Assembly (NCBI GenBank): GCA_029948255.1
Contig: JALIZF010001836.1
Coordinates: 186,001 to 250,000 of the forward strand
Length of the DNA stretch: 64,000 bases
Source of the DNA: Telmatactis stephensoni
Taxonomy: Eukaryota; Cnidaria; Anthozoa; Actiniaria; Isophelliidae
Reading direction: 5' to 3'
Of this stretch, positions 1 through 11,431 are shown one piece after another (within the stretch, counting starts at the first letter, position 1; each line of letters opens with the position of its first letter). The translations under genes were made by a program, and so were the position numbers. Below the pieces are notes generated by a model. The model was not told the DNA's origin. It saw nothing but the letters and a program-made list of their open reading frames with translations, and did no database searches.

Positions 1-1313
1 AGTATTCTATTAAAACCGAATAAAATGTTAATTGACATTTAATCTGTTCTTATTATTGCTCATGCGATGGATATATTTCAAACTTCGGTTTCTTGCTGTG
101 AATCTTCCCTTCAGTTTCTTGCTGTCTGTTTTACCTTCCATTAACTAACTTTAGTGTTGTTATCTTCCTTTACCCGCTCCCTACATATATTTTCTAAAGA
201 TGTATTTGACAAAGGTTTAATTTTTGTTTATTTTTTAGTAAACACAGTCGATAATAAAATTTACCCGTGTTGTTACCGCTGGCAAAAAATCGATTACTTG
301 CAGGCTCCCAACTCTTGAACTTTCTTGAACCTTACACAGAAATTCAAAATGCAGATAGATACAAATACTTAATGTTTATGTACGAAATACTCGTTAATAA
401 AAGCTGAATGCAGCAGTAATTTGTGCCTCTAGGTCTGAATAAACAGTAAATAAGATATGAGTTCAAATATTGGAAAAAGATGGTGGCAGAGGTGGCGAAG
501 TTGTTCGATTGGATCTTCCGAGCGTTGGTGTGATTGGTCCAAAATAGATTTTCCAATCATGTTTGGTAAACAGGTTTGACAAGTTGTATTAATGAACAGT
601 TTCAGCCTTCAGAATCCGGCCACTGTTGTTTGCATAGATTTGTACGAACCTTGCTCTGTTTGTTTTCTTTATCTTCAAAAGCACTTGTTCTACGATGTGC
701 TTATTTTTCATTTTTATCTGAAAATACAACGAGTCTTGCTTACTTTACAGCCGACTCAAATTTGTCCTGGTCGTTTTCTTTAAAAACAGCGGATTAATTC
801 AGTTTGAGGGTCACTTTTCCAAATCTTAGTCATTCCAATTACAGCATTTTTACAGAAAGGTAAGCTATAATTTATTTTATATATATACAAAAAACATCCA
901 TACGTCTATCAGTGTTGTTTCATCACTGTTAAAAAGAAACAAAATTATGCCCTCTAATTATAAATTCTTAATTTTTTATTTCGAAAAACAGCTTTAAAAG
1001 GGACTAATTTCATTTCCGTTATCATGTTAAATATCACCTTGGTGTTATTCTGTTGGAAAGCATTTTTCAAGGATCTTCATTCGTGTGAAGTTCCATTACC
1101 AAAATAATATATTACAAACTAAATCTTTACTTTACGCCAAATCACAACGAAGCCATACTACACAAAGAAAACCGACAAAAGATGCATCAGGTAGAGAAAT
1201 GGTTATTTAAGACTTAACTTCCAATTACAAAATTTAATTGTGTACGTTATTCCATATCAGATTTAAGTTTCTCTAGGATAAAAATAATGTAAACATAACT
1301 CTTTTTATTACAG
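1..1313. other. Upstream stretch without a supported coding gene
   Basis: AT-rich sequence with only short, unconvincing ORFs. A consensus donor (AAAG followed by GTAAGC) near 857 could end a leader exon spliced to 1314-1369, but no start or acceptor supports it firmly. Confidence 0.4.
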
Positions 1314-1369
1314 AGTCAGAAGAGAAAAACGTGGAGGCCATCGATGAGTTTCAGGATCATGTAGAAAAG
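1314..1369 (+). other. Candidate 56-bp exon, possibly 5' leader of the GPCR gene
   Basis: Seen: a pyrimidine-rich acceptor ending in CAG at 1311-1313 and a donor GTAAAA at 1370. One frame is open and acidic (S-E-E-K-N-V-E-A-I-D). Spliced to the acceptor at 2407-2408 (exon from 2409), that frame runs into a stop before the GPCR start, so this is more likely untranslated leader than coding. It could also belong to an unrelated gene. RNA reads would settle it. Confidence 0.3.
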
Positions 1370-1611
1370 GTAAAAAATGCTTTATTTAACGATTGTATTT
1401 TTGCCATTAGAAAAAGTCATTCAATATTATAGGTGGGGCACATTTCCGCTTGAAAAACGACCAGTAAGATATACTGTTACCAGACCTATATCAAAACATG
1501 TTCCGAGTGGTAAATCTGAAGTGGCTGTTGTGAGATAGTTAAAAGCTCAGGCTGAGACGACTCGCGCGAAACCCATGTACGCCCCTGCGCAAACGGCCGC
1601 GTTGCCTTAGC

Positions 1612-1858
1612 TTCATTTCATTTCATTTCATTTCATTTCATTTCATTTCATTTCATTTCATTTCATTTCATTTCATTTCATTTCATTTCATTTCATTTCA
1701 TTTCATTTCATTTCATTTCATTTCATTTCATTTCATTTCATTTCATTTCATTTCATTTCATTTCATTTCATTTCATTTCATTTCATTTCATTTCATTTCA
1801 TTTCATTTCATTTCATTTCATTTCATTTCATTTCATTTCATTTCATTTCATTTCATTT
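1612..1858. repeat. (TTTCA)n microsatellite, about 49 units
   Basis: Nearly uninterrupted tandem TTTCA pentamers over about 247 bases. Confidence 0.97.
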
Positions 1859-2507
1859 TTGATTTAATAAAACTTTCAGTGCATGTGCAAATACAAATTA
1901 TATATATAACAAATATAGATAAGAAAAAACTAATTAAGAATAAAGACAACAAATACGAGACTATAAGAAATGCAGTGGGGATGAACTAGAAGGGAAGACA
2001 ATGAAACCATACAAGCTAGTTGTGATGGTAAGTGAAAGTGCTATCTTGTTACACGTCTCCGATTGTCAGTTTTCCTATTCCGGCTTTTGAAATAGACTTT
2101 ATATCAAAGTCTAACTTCGACAAACAAAAGACATGGCAGACATGTTGGTGGTTTTGATCTTGATTTTCGATTCTTTTGTCAAGACCAACAACATGGCAGC
2201 CATATCTTTTGTCTCTACATTCTCCGAGGAATGCTTGCAAACCAAGAATACAAGCATCTTTTATAAAGTCATTCATATAGATAGAAATCCAATATAGTTA
2301 GATGGTTGGTATTTGTAAGTAAGGGATCAAATAAACGTATGGATGTTCGTTGGAATGAAATCCATAATAATAATAATGTATTATTGTATTTTTCCATTTG
2401 ATTTCCAGGGTTGTCAGTCATTCATACCCGCTTTAGTCTGAAATATAAGCCTCTGGAGCCACGAGTACCGTAAAGTAAAACATCGCCATTGAAGGCAGAC
2501 ATCAGAC

Positions 2508-3579
2508 ATGACGGCTACACCTCCTTCAAATTCAAGTTTCCCAAACACTTCAATTCAGAGTTCCTGGAGCGAGTACCTAGAGAGTACAAGCACAGCATAT
2601 TGGGTAATCAAGATCCTTATTGCCATAGCAACCATAGTTGGGAATACAATCGTGATCTACTTGATAGTAACAAAAAGGAAATTACACACGACATGATAAC
2701 TGGTTTATCCTGTCTCTAAGTGTATCAGACTTGCTTACTGGTGTTTACATCACACCTTCGGAGATCTTTTGTGCGTTTTTCAAATTGTGTATAAAAAGCC
2801 TTGTAATCAGAGCCGTCATACCGAATATATTAATAATTTCGTCTATATGTAATCTTTGTGCCTTGACACTCGATCGTTATATAGCGATTCTCTATCCGTT
2901 GCGTTACACCACTTTAGTAACGTCGGCACGTGTGAAACAGCTTATCTTTTTAGCCTGGTTTTTACCGTTGGTTGTTGCCATAGCTACCATGCTACCCGCT
3001 ATGTGTCCGCAGCTATTGAGTATAGAAAGATACTTAACTATTCTCTGGATTGTCCTGATCACCATTATACCATCATTAGCGTTAATCCTTATCTATCTAC
3101 GAATATATTTAGTCGTACAGAAACAAAAAATGTTCATGCGACAAATGTACCAATCAGCAAACTCGTTAAACAAGTCACGTGATCGCTCCTCAGTGAAAGT
3201 CCTGGGTGTTGTCATCCTGTTCTTTGTACTCTGTTGGCAACCGTCGATGTACCGAGCAATCTGCGAGAGTTTTCATCATTGTGACGTTTCTAGTTCCGTC
3301 AAGCAATGCGCGCGTGTTCTTATTCTCCTCAACTGTGCCATTAACTTTATTGTATACGCACTGCTCAAGAGAGATCTACGCAAAGAGTTTCTAAGGATGT
3401 GCAGGAATATTGGAAGGACACTTGCTAGAGAAAGGAGTCTTTCACATAACTCTACGACCAGTGGACGATCTGCTTCCAGTGGTCTATCCACGTCAGTACG
3501 ATATTTAAATCATTGTTCAAGTAGAGAAATGATCAAGTTGAATGGCAGTAGTAGAAGTGTGTGTGTCAAATCGAGTTAG
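2508..3579 (+). CDS. Class A (rhodopsin-like) GPCR, single coding exon, with a frameshift
   Basis: Seven-transmembrane receptor expected at the plasma membrane; ligand unknown. ATG at 2508 gives a short glycosylatable N-terminus (N-S-S, N-T-S) and TM1 with the conserved G-N pair. After K-L-H-T-T the frame meets TGA TAA at 2694-2699. Dropping one base there restores N-W-F-I-L at 2698 and TM2 with L-S-V-S-D-L-L, running to the stop at 3577-3579. Downstream are D-R-Y at the end of TM3, C-W-Q-P in TM6 and N-F-I-V-Y in TM7 (in place of N-P-x-x-Y). The position expected for an amine-binding Asp in TM3 appears to be Pro, so an aminergic ligand is unlikely. Total is about 355 residues, normal for the class. 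The lack of introns fits cnidarian GPCR expansions. The break is either a recent pseudogenizing insertion or a sequence error; all later motifs are intact. A likely leader-exon acceptor lies at 2407-2408. Confidence 0.85.
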
Positions 3580-5215
3580 AGTCATGATTATTATCATTAA
3601 TATTATTATTCCATTAGTTGCTGGTCATGGAATGTAGAATGTTCATATCTTAATCAATGGAGCACTATCCTAAAGGTCATAGTTTCGCGAATCTCGCCTT
3701 TAAAAGCCTTTTTAGGTTCTTGATTCAGAGCTTAAATATTCTGAATAGAAAGATAACACAAGAGAAACACCCGGCGTGCTTACCATTATGCCAAAATTTT
3801 CGAAAATTCCAGTTGGAACATAAATGGTTCATCAAGTCAAATTTTGGAAATTCTGATTGGAAATCGTGGAATACCTGAAAAGGTTGTCCTCAATTTTCCG
3901 ATCGAAACGCCGCTTACCATTTGGCGGTATTTCTATAGTTCCAGGCCTCTTATTGCATTTCTTTTTTTCAAAACTGTGGAGGTGATAATGGTAAAGTCTC
4001 TTCCATTCGGAATTATTAACCAAACGCAAAATATCTTACCATGATGTGATTGTCAAATCAACCGGAATTTTATGTCAAATGGTAAACATGCCCGATTACG
4101 ACTCTTGTTCCTAAACTTGCAATTGCTTTTCTTGTGCCCCACAACTGCCATCGTGTTTATATTACAGTACCTCTGGAACAGTCGAATGTGTCTATATTAC
4201 TTAAATAAAAAGGTGACTTTTAATAACTATTTTGCAAATGAAGGTCAATATTGACAATAATTGCATAAATTTACCTCATCACTTGTGTCAATTGTTATTT
4301 TCTATTTCTTGGGTATTTTAATAACATTTTAAAAAGATATCATCAAAACTAGCGATAGTAAGAAGCTGACGTCGCTGACAACATTATCGAAGTGAGAGAC
4401 ATGTATGCGACAGCGACATCGAAACATCAGTTCTTATCAGTTGCTAGATTTTATCGTGAAATGTTTTTAAGGGTACTTGGATGAAAATATATTAAATTTG
4501 GAAATGACTTGAAACTTAGTAAAACCTATCTGTACGACTCCCAATAATCACCAAAAGCAACATTTTCTTTACATTCAAAGGAAACGAATAGAAACTGTCA
4601 AGTATTTTAGCATTTCAATTGTGAGTAAATTATATCTAAATTTCTCTTTGATAATAAGCTTGAAATGCAGATTTTTGGGTAGAGGGTAGCTGGTCATTTA
4701 ACTACATTCATCTTCAGATAGAAGTAACCAGTTTCTAATTTTCATCCAAGTGGGCCTTTATAAAACGATAGCACTTTCTATTGTTCTGCGGCATATCGCT
4801 TTCCCCACATCAGAATTTTTAGATTTTCCTTCTGGGGATGCATCAATCTATGGAGAACATGTTTTTGAAGGAATAATCTTTGAAACTTATTTCTAAAAAG
4901 ATTTTTCTTATAAGTTTAAAATTTTCAACCAATCACAGGAGTCAAACAGAATGGAAAAGAAAAGCTATCAATTTGCAATGTTCCCCACATAGAATTTTTC
5001 TAATATTTCAGCCCAGAAGAGTTATTACTAAAAGGATCGGGAATCTTTCAGTGAATGAGAAATAAGTATATGTGCTTCCCTACAAAGTTACAACGATCTT
5101 TCATGTTTTAGCCAATAAGATGAACCGTTTAAACAATACCTCAATTACTACCTTCCTGTATTCCATGCCGTTCAGTACTACACTTATTAGGGCCCGTTCA
5201 CATGAGAAGGGGTGC
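3580..5215. other. Intergenic stretch after the GPCR
   Basis: No coding exon recognised. Around 4140-4200 there is a fragment resembling the inverted-repeat family at 44.75 and 46.6 kb (shared GTGTTTATATYACAGTAC core). Confidence 0.45.
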
Positions 5216-5219
5216 CCCT

Positions 5220-5294
5220 ATGTAGTAGGGATAACTCCAGTTTTCTTTTCTTTTCCCTGGGGGACACAAAACAGAAGAGTTATCCCTACTACAT
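5220..5294. repeat. Short inverted repeat (hairpin MITE-like)
   Basis: Perfect 18-bp arms at 5220-5237 and 5277-5294 (ATGTAGTAGGGATAACTC and its complement) around a pyrimidine-rich loop. Confidence 0.7.
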
Positions 5295-5941
5295 GACACA
5301 TCGAAAGTAAGCAAGCGTATACAATGAACGAACGAAACGAAATCATTTGAAGTCGGCAATCGTCTCGACTCTAGACGAACTTATCTGTACAGTTTTTACT
5401 CGACGAATGTAACCTTCCGAGTCATAATATGCAGTTGTATCTACAGCGCATGCTCAGCCAAGCATAATCACAAACCCGCCGAGTGAACGGTTTGTTCAAA
5501 TCAAATTCAAGCGCAATCGCTCGCAATTTAATTGTTGTTTCAACCATTTTAATAAGCTCAATTAGACCAATTAGGTCAGCTCAATTATGATCGATTTACC
5601 ATCACTATCCGTCGGCTGATCGATGATTACGTTGATTTGGTTTTGCTTAGCTTGCTGTAGGCTGTTTTGGCAATTAAAATATATCAACCAGTTTTATTGA
5701 CAGTTAATAACCTATAGTTGCTATTTCAGCTGGTAATAACAGGAATGATATGTAAATAATACCAGAAATATGTCATATTTAATGAGTATCTTTTCTATGT
5801 TTGTTTAACACTTCGATGTGAACTTGTTTGCAATTAATATTCATAGCAAAAATTATTGCTTTGTAACATTCCTAGTTAAATCTTAAATCTGGAGAAGGAT
5901 AAATCTTCTTGTCGGACATGTCGAAAAGAGAACTCGAGAGG

Positions 5942-6107
5942 TTTTTCTTTTCTTTTCTTTTCTTTTCTTTTTCTTTTCTTTTTTCTTTTTTCTTTTTTTT
6001 TTTCTTTTCTTTTCTTTTCTTTTCTTTTCTTTTCTTTTCTTTTCTTTTCTTTTCTTTTCTTTTCTTTTCTTTTCTTTTCTTTTCTTTTTCTTTTCTTTTT
6101 TTTTTTG
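5942..6107. repeat. (TTTTC)n pyrimidine microsatellite
   Basis: Tandem CTTTT pentamers with a few interruptions. They create long Lys/Arg/Glu or Phe/Ser ORFs that are artefacts. Confidence 0.95.
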
Positions 6108-6529
6108 CTTTGCTTTGCTCTGCTTTGCTTTACGGTCTTTCTTTCTTTCTTCAAATGTTTCATCCAAGTTTATAATATTACCTTTGTTGCAAAATTAAAT
6201 CATACCTAAAACACATATATCCCAATATCAATATTAAGAACCTAAAAACTCTATTACAGCTCTAATGTTTACACACTATAATCTCCGTATTATCATGATC
6301 CAGATTATTAAATTTCGTTGTTAGTTTTCTATGACAATTATAAGGTCGATGCATAAAAAAACAAGTCATCTGTGTTTACAAAGACTTATTGCCAAAGGCT
6401 GTATTTGCTTAGCTGCCTGATGATCTTTATATGAATTTTATAAAATTTTTCTTTGCTTAAACTATCGACAACGGTGAGAACGTACTACATGCTTGCGTGA
6501 AAAAGATCTTGATAAAAACACAGCTCAAA

Positions 6530-6578
6530 ATGAAGAGTCTTCTGGTAATCATCCTTATCGTGGGTTATGTTGCATACG
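6530..6578 (+). CDS. Ly6-type protein, exon 1 (signal peptide)
   Basis: Sixteen codons plus one base, ending at a consensus donor. The encoded segment is a hydrophobic signal peptide. Confidence 0.83.
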
Positions 6579-8011
6579 GTAAGAATGTATTTACTCGTTT
6601 ATATTGAATAGAGATTTTTGTGTTTTTTAAGAATTTTCTTAATTGCATCAGAAAATAATATACATGAGTAATATTCGATTTCTGTTTTGTGCAAACAACG
6701 ATCTTCAGCAGTATTTCTGAATATTCACTGAACAACTGCCTTAAACATGAGAAAACACTTTATCCTTCTCTGATCTGATCTTTTCAGTTAAGACACTGGT
6801 GATGTTAGCTGGTACCATTTGGTTTCTTGCCTCGATTTCTTTTTGAACATTGGCTGTGAAGTTTTGTACTTCGTTTTACAAAATACTTTAAATAATTCAA
6901 GAGGTGATATTTATAAGTATTCTGAGTAAAAACGTTTTCAGTTTTTATTATTAACAAAGAATATTTTTTAATAGCAAGGCGTGGTCATCGATTTCAGTAA
7001 CGGATAGGACAGCTTTTTCAACAAGACCAGCGATGTGAGAATAATATTGTATGAGTACAACAAAAGAAGCGTGCACAATAGCTTTTTATTCGTACAAAAG
7101 ACACGACTACAGAAGAAAGATTTCATTATTTGTATCCACATATTTTCAAACAAGAACTCTCTAATCTAATTTTACTTTATATTTATTTTATTTTATTTTT
7201 TCTATTCTTTTTATTTTATGCATTCGGGGTAGTAATAGACATCTTTACCTTCGTATGCAAATTGCCCATTTCAGACCATGTGACATTCCCTTCAGAACTG
7301 CTCTTTTATGATGAACGTGTGAAAATATTTACATATGAAAGATCAACTCCCAAGAGTGACATCGCACACTATGAAATGGGACAACAAACAACGAAGGTAA
7401 AGAGGTCTATTGGTTAGGTCGATCAGTAGAAATGACTTTTTACCAACTCATCACAGATTTCGTTGGACATATTCAACGTAGATTAGCCAACTGCCTTTTG
7501 TTGCTTAGCAATGATGTACGTACTAGTCACACTTTTGTTTGTTTGTTTGTTTGTTTTCTTCGTGTTCTTTTTTTATTATATTTTATCTAATTCAGTTTTC
7601 GTTCGTTATGGCGTAATTTGCTGACCTTGGGCTTGCTCAATTCTCACAAACCTATCTTTTAAGGTTCATCACACTGATTTAATTGGATGTATAAGACATG
7701 AGATTTTATAAACAGCCTTTTGTTGCTTAGCAACAAATCACGTGCTAATCACGTGTTTGCAACTTCTAGGTTCAGCAATAAAGTGCTACGAATGTCATCA
7801 CTCCGAAACTCTGGGAAAATGTGAGAGGAACCAAAGAGTTAACCACGATTGCGAGCCAGGTGACAGCTGTTTCTTGATCCATGAGACTCCTCTTGGAAGA
7901 TCAGGAAAATACTACAGAAAAACTTGCGGATCAAGTGATAGCTGCGAAGATTTCTGTAAGAACAAGAAAGACTGCAAGATCAAGTGCTGCGATCGTGACT
8001 TGTGTAACTGA
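6530..8011 (+). CDS. Secreted Ly6/uPAR-type three-finger protein (two exons)
   Basis: Predicted small extracellular protein of 96 residues. Exon 1 is 6530-6578 and encodes a signal peptide (M-K-S-L-L-V-I-I-L-I-V-G). The donor is GTAAGA at 6579. Exon 2 is 7770-8011 after a TTCTAG acceptor; the single base left by exon 1 completes a Gly codon, so the frame is continuous. The mature part opens with K-C-Y-E-C, has twelve cysteines and ends C-C-D-R-D-L-C-N, the CC-x4-CN signature closing the Ly6/three-finger fold. There is no hydrophobic C-terminal tail, so a GPI anchor is not expected. The family includes receptor modulators as well as venom components; the sequence does not tell which applies here. 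A possible ATTAAA polyadenylation signal lies at 8112-8117. Confidence 0.85.
7770..8011 (+). CDS. Ly6-type protein, exon 2 (whole Cys-rich domain)
   Basis: Begins after the acceptor at 7768-7769 and ends with TGA at 8009-8011. It carries all twelve cysteines of the mature domain. Confidence 0.87.
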
Positions 8012-9320
8012 TCACGTGCGTTACCATGGTAACATGTACAACTGACCAATCACTGGTTGTAATCATGGATTGATTCACAAATAGTGTCTTAGTGACTATT
8101 ATGGGATAGCTATTAAAATTTCACTTGTGATTAAGTGTGTGCCTGCATTTCCTCCGATCGAACGACAAGGTTGATATTTTATCTAAATATCTAATATCTT
8201 ATCAATACTCTCCCCAGTTACATCCGAGCAAACTACATCATCTCAGGTAGAAATTGACATTTCTTCTGAGTATTTCTATATTCTTTTTATCAACCGTGCT
8301 TTCGGGCATCTGACACATCATCAGGGACTGAAGTAACATGCTTTCCATGGTCTTTTACATGTTAACATACAGCTTTGTAGCGCGTGTTACGGATCGTTAT
8401 TCGTTCGTTCGTACGTTTTTTGGTTGGTTCGTTGGTTCGTTGGTTCGTTTGTTTGTTCGATTGCGATCAGTCCTTTGTTCGTTTGTTATGTTTGTTTGCT
8501 TGTTCGTCACATAATAAAGTGGGGTAGGGAGGCGCAGTTTCCTGGAATTTTGGCTTGATTTTTGACAAGTATCCCCAAAGTATACACCATACAGTTAAAC
8601 TATCGACTCTATCATATTTTTACTTTATTTTTTCTACATCAATACACCTCTTGTCTTTTTTTTTCATTGATTTGTTTACATTTAAGGTTAACTTTAAAGA
8701 CACGTTAGCCATATCAAAAATAAACACCAAGTAATCCATATATCATAATTTACAAATTATACTCAATAAAAATTACAGATCCATTTTTGATTCGATTATA
8801 AATTATTTCCGGCTTTTATACATAACTAAGCCTCAGAACCGTACATAACCAAAGGGGCCAGTCAGTTATATATCTTTTGTAGGAAATGATTAGGTGTTAA
8901 GAAAGGGGTACTCGTTTCCTTATTAGCTAGTCAGAAGGGGGGCTCTGCCCCTGTGTTGTATACGACCCTGAACCTCCATCGGCGACCACCTCAACAACGA
9001 CCACTTAATAATTTATCAAAAATTTTGATGATATAAGTATTAAGAACAGTAAATGATTCATCTATTTAGTCCGACCAACTCCGCTATACGTTCATGTTTC
9101 ATGGCTAAGGATGGTCGCTTGTCGAAGGGTCTATTGTATAAGACACCGCGGCAAAACGACTGCGTAAGCGAATGTTTTCGCGGGCTTACGCACGTCCGTG
9201 TATTGACCATAGGAATCCCAAGCAATATATAAATAAATTTTTCTATACCATATGTTTTAGCTTCATTTTGAGCATTCAGATGCAAACTTGAAAGTACTTG
9301 GTGCAAAAGGCAGGCAAAAG
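8012..9320. other. Intergenic stretch after the Ly6 gene
   Basis: Contains a short GTTCGTTG-rich tract near 8400-8470 and otherwise no recognisable gene. Confidence 0.4.
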
Positions 9321-10320
9321 AATATAGCTAAAAAAGGTTGACGGGGCGAATGGCGATCAGTGATTGCATGATCGAAAGGAACTGTGGTCACTGCTATTAG
9401 GCCGTTATCCGGCGCGGAGATATGATTCTCATCCTCATTAATTATTCACGAGGTATCTGGCCAATCCTTGTTCGTAATTCGTACCACGTGCAGTAACTGG
9501 AAATCGAAGGAAGTCTTTACTAGGCGTACTGAATTAATTTTGTTCAAGTCCTAGGACTGAATTAATTTTGTTCCAGTTACTCCAACTGATTTAATTTCTC
9601 AGATAATTTCAAAGTCCAAGTTATTGAAATTCTTATAAACAAATAGAAATGTAAACTATGTTTAGAATTATGTGAAAAAAATCTATGACAAATTTCACCT
9701 CGAGAAGCGAACTCCCAACCTTCCACCTAATGCGCACCGCCTTAAACCATTGCACTACTGATTTTCCGATACGATGTTTCGGAAGATAAGATAATTTTAA
9801 ATGTTATGAATGAAGCTCATTAGGATTGAAATGAATAGCAGACAGAGAATTTGAATAGCTTTTGTTTCAAATGCCCGTTTGGGTATTGGAGAACAATAAT
9901 TAGTGCGCAATGTATTCAAAATTATGTAAATCTGAAATCATGCACGAAGTAGCCGTCGCAAATGATAAAACCAATATATTCCTGTAGAATTTATTTTCCT
10001 CATAATTTTTCCTTCCCGAATAATTAATGAGGATGAGAAGTAATTCCAAGTCCTCCAATTCGGACTGGACGGGATTTCAAAATCTTGCGCGGACTTGAAA
10101 TCCCGTCCAGTCCTCATTGTCGGACTTGAAGTATTACATCGCTTATCGACCACTTTGTGCAATAAGATCTTTACTGCATGGTACCAGCATTGCTTGGGTA
10201 TTTAATTAATGAAAATGAAGCAATTCTTGCTACCCCAAATTTCCTTTCGGTCGTGCAATCACCAATCGCCGATTGCTATTCGCCATTCGCCTCGTCAACC
10301 TTTTTTGAAATAGCTATATA
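9321..10320. mobile_element. Non-autonomous DNA transposon with long, diverged inverted repeats (about 1 kb)
   Basis: The left part (9321-9500) and right part (10160-10320) match in inverted orientation: AAAAAAGGTTGACGRGGCGAA blocks, then CATTAATTA and GTACCA blocks in the same order. No transposase is visible inside. A perfect 19-bp hairpin lies at 10062-10080/10095-10113, and a tRNA-like segment at 9702-9763. Exact termini are uncertain. Confidence 0.6.
9702..9763 (-). repeat. tRNA-like segment, probable SINE remnant
   Basis: Read on the minus strand it has a D-arm-like GTGCAATGG block followed by a T-arm-like GGGAGTTCGCTTCTC. It lacks a convincing acceptor stem, so it is not called as a functional tRNA. 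Confidence 0.35.
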
Positions 10321-10609
10321 CTACAACGTTATCAAACTGATTTTTTGGGGACTAACTCTTTCTTCTACGGCTTAGTTTTCGCCGGCAAAAATACACGGCC
10401 GATTGTTTTCATGGGAATCGTTTTATAAGTCGCGTATGCGTGGTACATTTTGCCACGATGTCATTGTATAAGTAACACAGGAAGCCCATACCTCTGTAGA
10501 CAAAGAACTTGTTTTATGTAGATTTCTTATATTTATAACGAGAAAATATTTATGCTTTCATGCTGTTTTACGGTTTACCAAATCACCAAATTTCGATAGC
10601 TATCATTAA

Positions 10610-10725
10610 CTCGACGCAAAAGTTGTTTACTTACGTTACCTTACGTTGCGCTGCGTAAGTCAACGCAAAAGTTGTTTACTTACGTTACTTTACGTTACGT
10701 TGCGCGTTACGTCACAATTTTGTTA
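10610..10725. repeat. Duplicated ~55-bp unit rich in TTACGTTACG
   Basis: Two adjacent copies of a unit starting CGCAAAAGTTGTTTACTTACG, followed at 10740-10800 by three spaced AATTCCATWT motifs. Confidence 0.6.
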
Positions 10726-11032
10726 TAAAATTATTTGAAAATAAAATTCCATATTTGATAAGATAATTCCATATTTGGCTACGTAATTCCATTTCTAGTA
10801 ATATCATGAAGTTACGTATGTGCGCTTAAACTAGTCGCAAGGCAGTTTTTGATTTCGAAGTGACATTCCATAGAGTGCCTATATGCGGCAACGAAATTGG
10901 TAGCAGGAGGAATTCCATCTCTGATTCAGTACCAACTTCGCTAAGCTTTTCTGATCTCCTGGCTCCGAATCTGCATAAATCTGTATTTGTTTCTTTGTTA
11001 TCATTGTAATATCTTCTCTAGGCATTCGAACG

Positions 11033-11431
11033 TTAGCTGAAGCTTGTATGATACTGTGCAGAAAAATATATAATCAGGAATAATATATAAGATATCGGGA
11101 ACACAACGCGTGAATATTTATCCAAAACATGCACGCCCTTCTCTGGTCGAACTGTTTTCGCTGTTTTTGTAATAAATCGAGCTACTGAAGAATTCCTTTT
11201 GAAGTCGCGACGGCTAGGACGCCGACGATTCGAAGTTCTAAGACTGTTTGAGAAAGTGACGTTTTGCTTTCTTGGCTCGTAAGTGTTGCAGTTGTTTTGT
11301 TTTATGTGTGGAGGAGACTCCATTTCCATGTTGGATAGGACAGCATAATCGTCTGTTGTGTCTTTGAATCGGAATGTCTTGTCTCCAGATGTCACTGTTA
11401 CAATCATTTGTTCGCCTTCCTCTTTGTTTCC
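11033..11431 (-). CDS. Cys-loop receptor exon 10 (cytoplasmic loop, M4, stop)
   Basis: 399 bp from acceptor TTTGCAG to TAA at 11033-11035. Encodes the basic intracellular M3-M4 loop and M4 (Y-S-R-V-V-F-P-I-S-Y-I-L-F), with a short extracellular tail. Confidence 0.94.
   Translation of the reverse strand, partial: GNKEEGEQMIVTVTSGDKTFRFKDTTDDYAVLSNMEMESPPHIKQNNCNTYEPRKQNVTFSNSLRTSNRRRPSRRDFKRNSSVARFITKTAKTVRPEKGVHVLDKYSRVVFPISYILFLIIYFSAQYHTSFS

Noticed and set aside
5876..6175. Lys/Arg/Glu-rich ORFs of about 90 codons
   Set aside because: Direct translations of the (TTTTC)n microsatellite.
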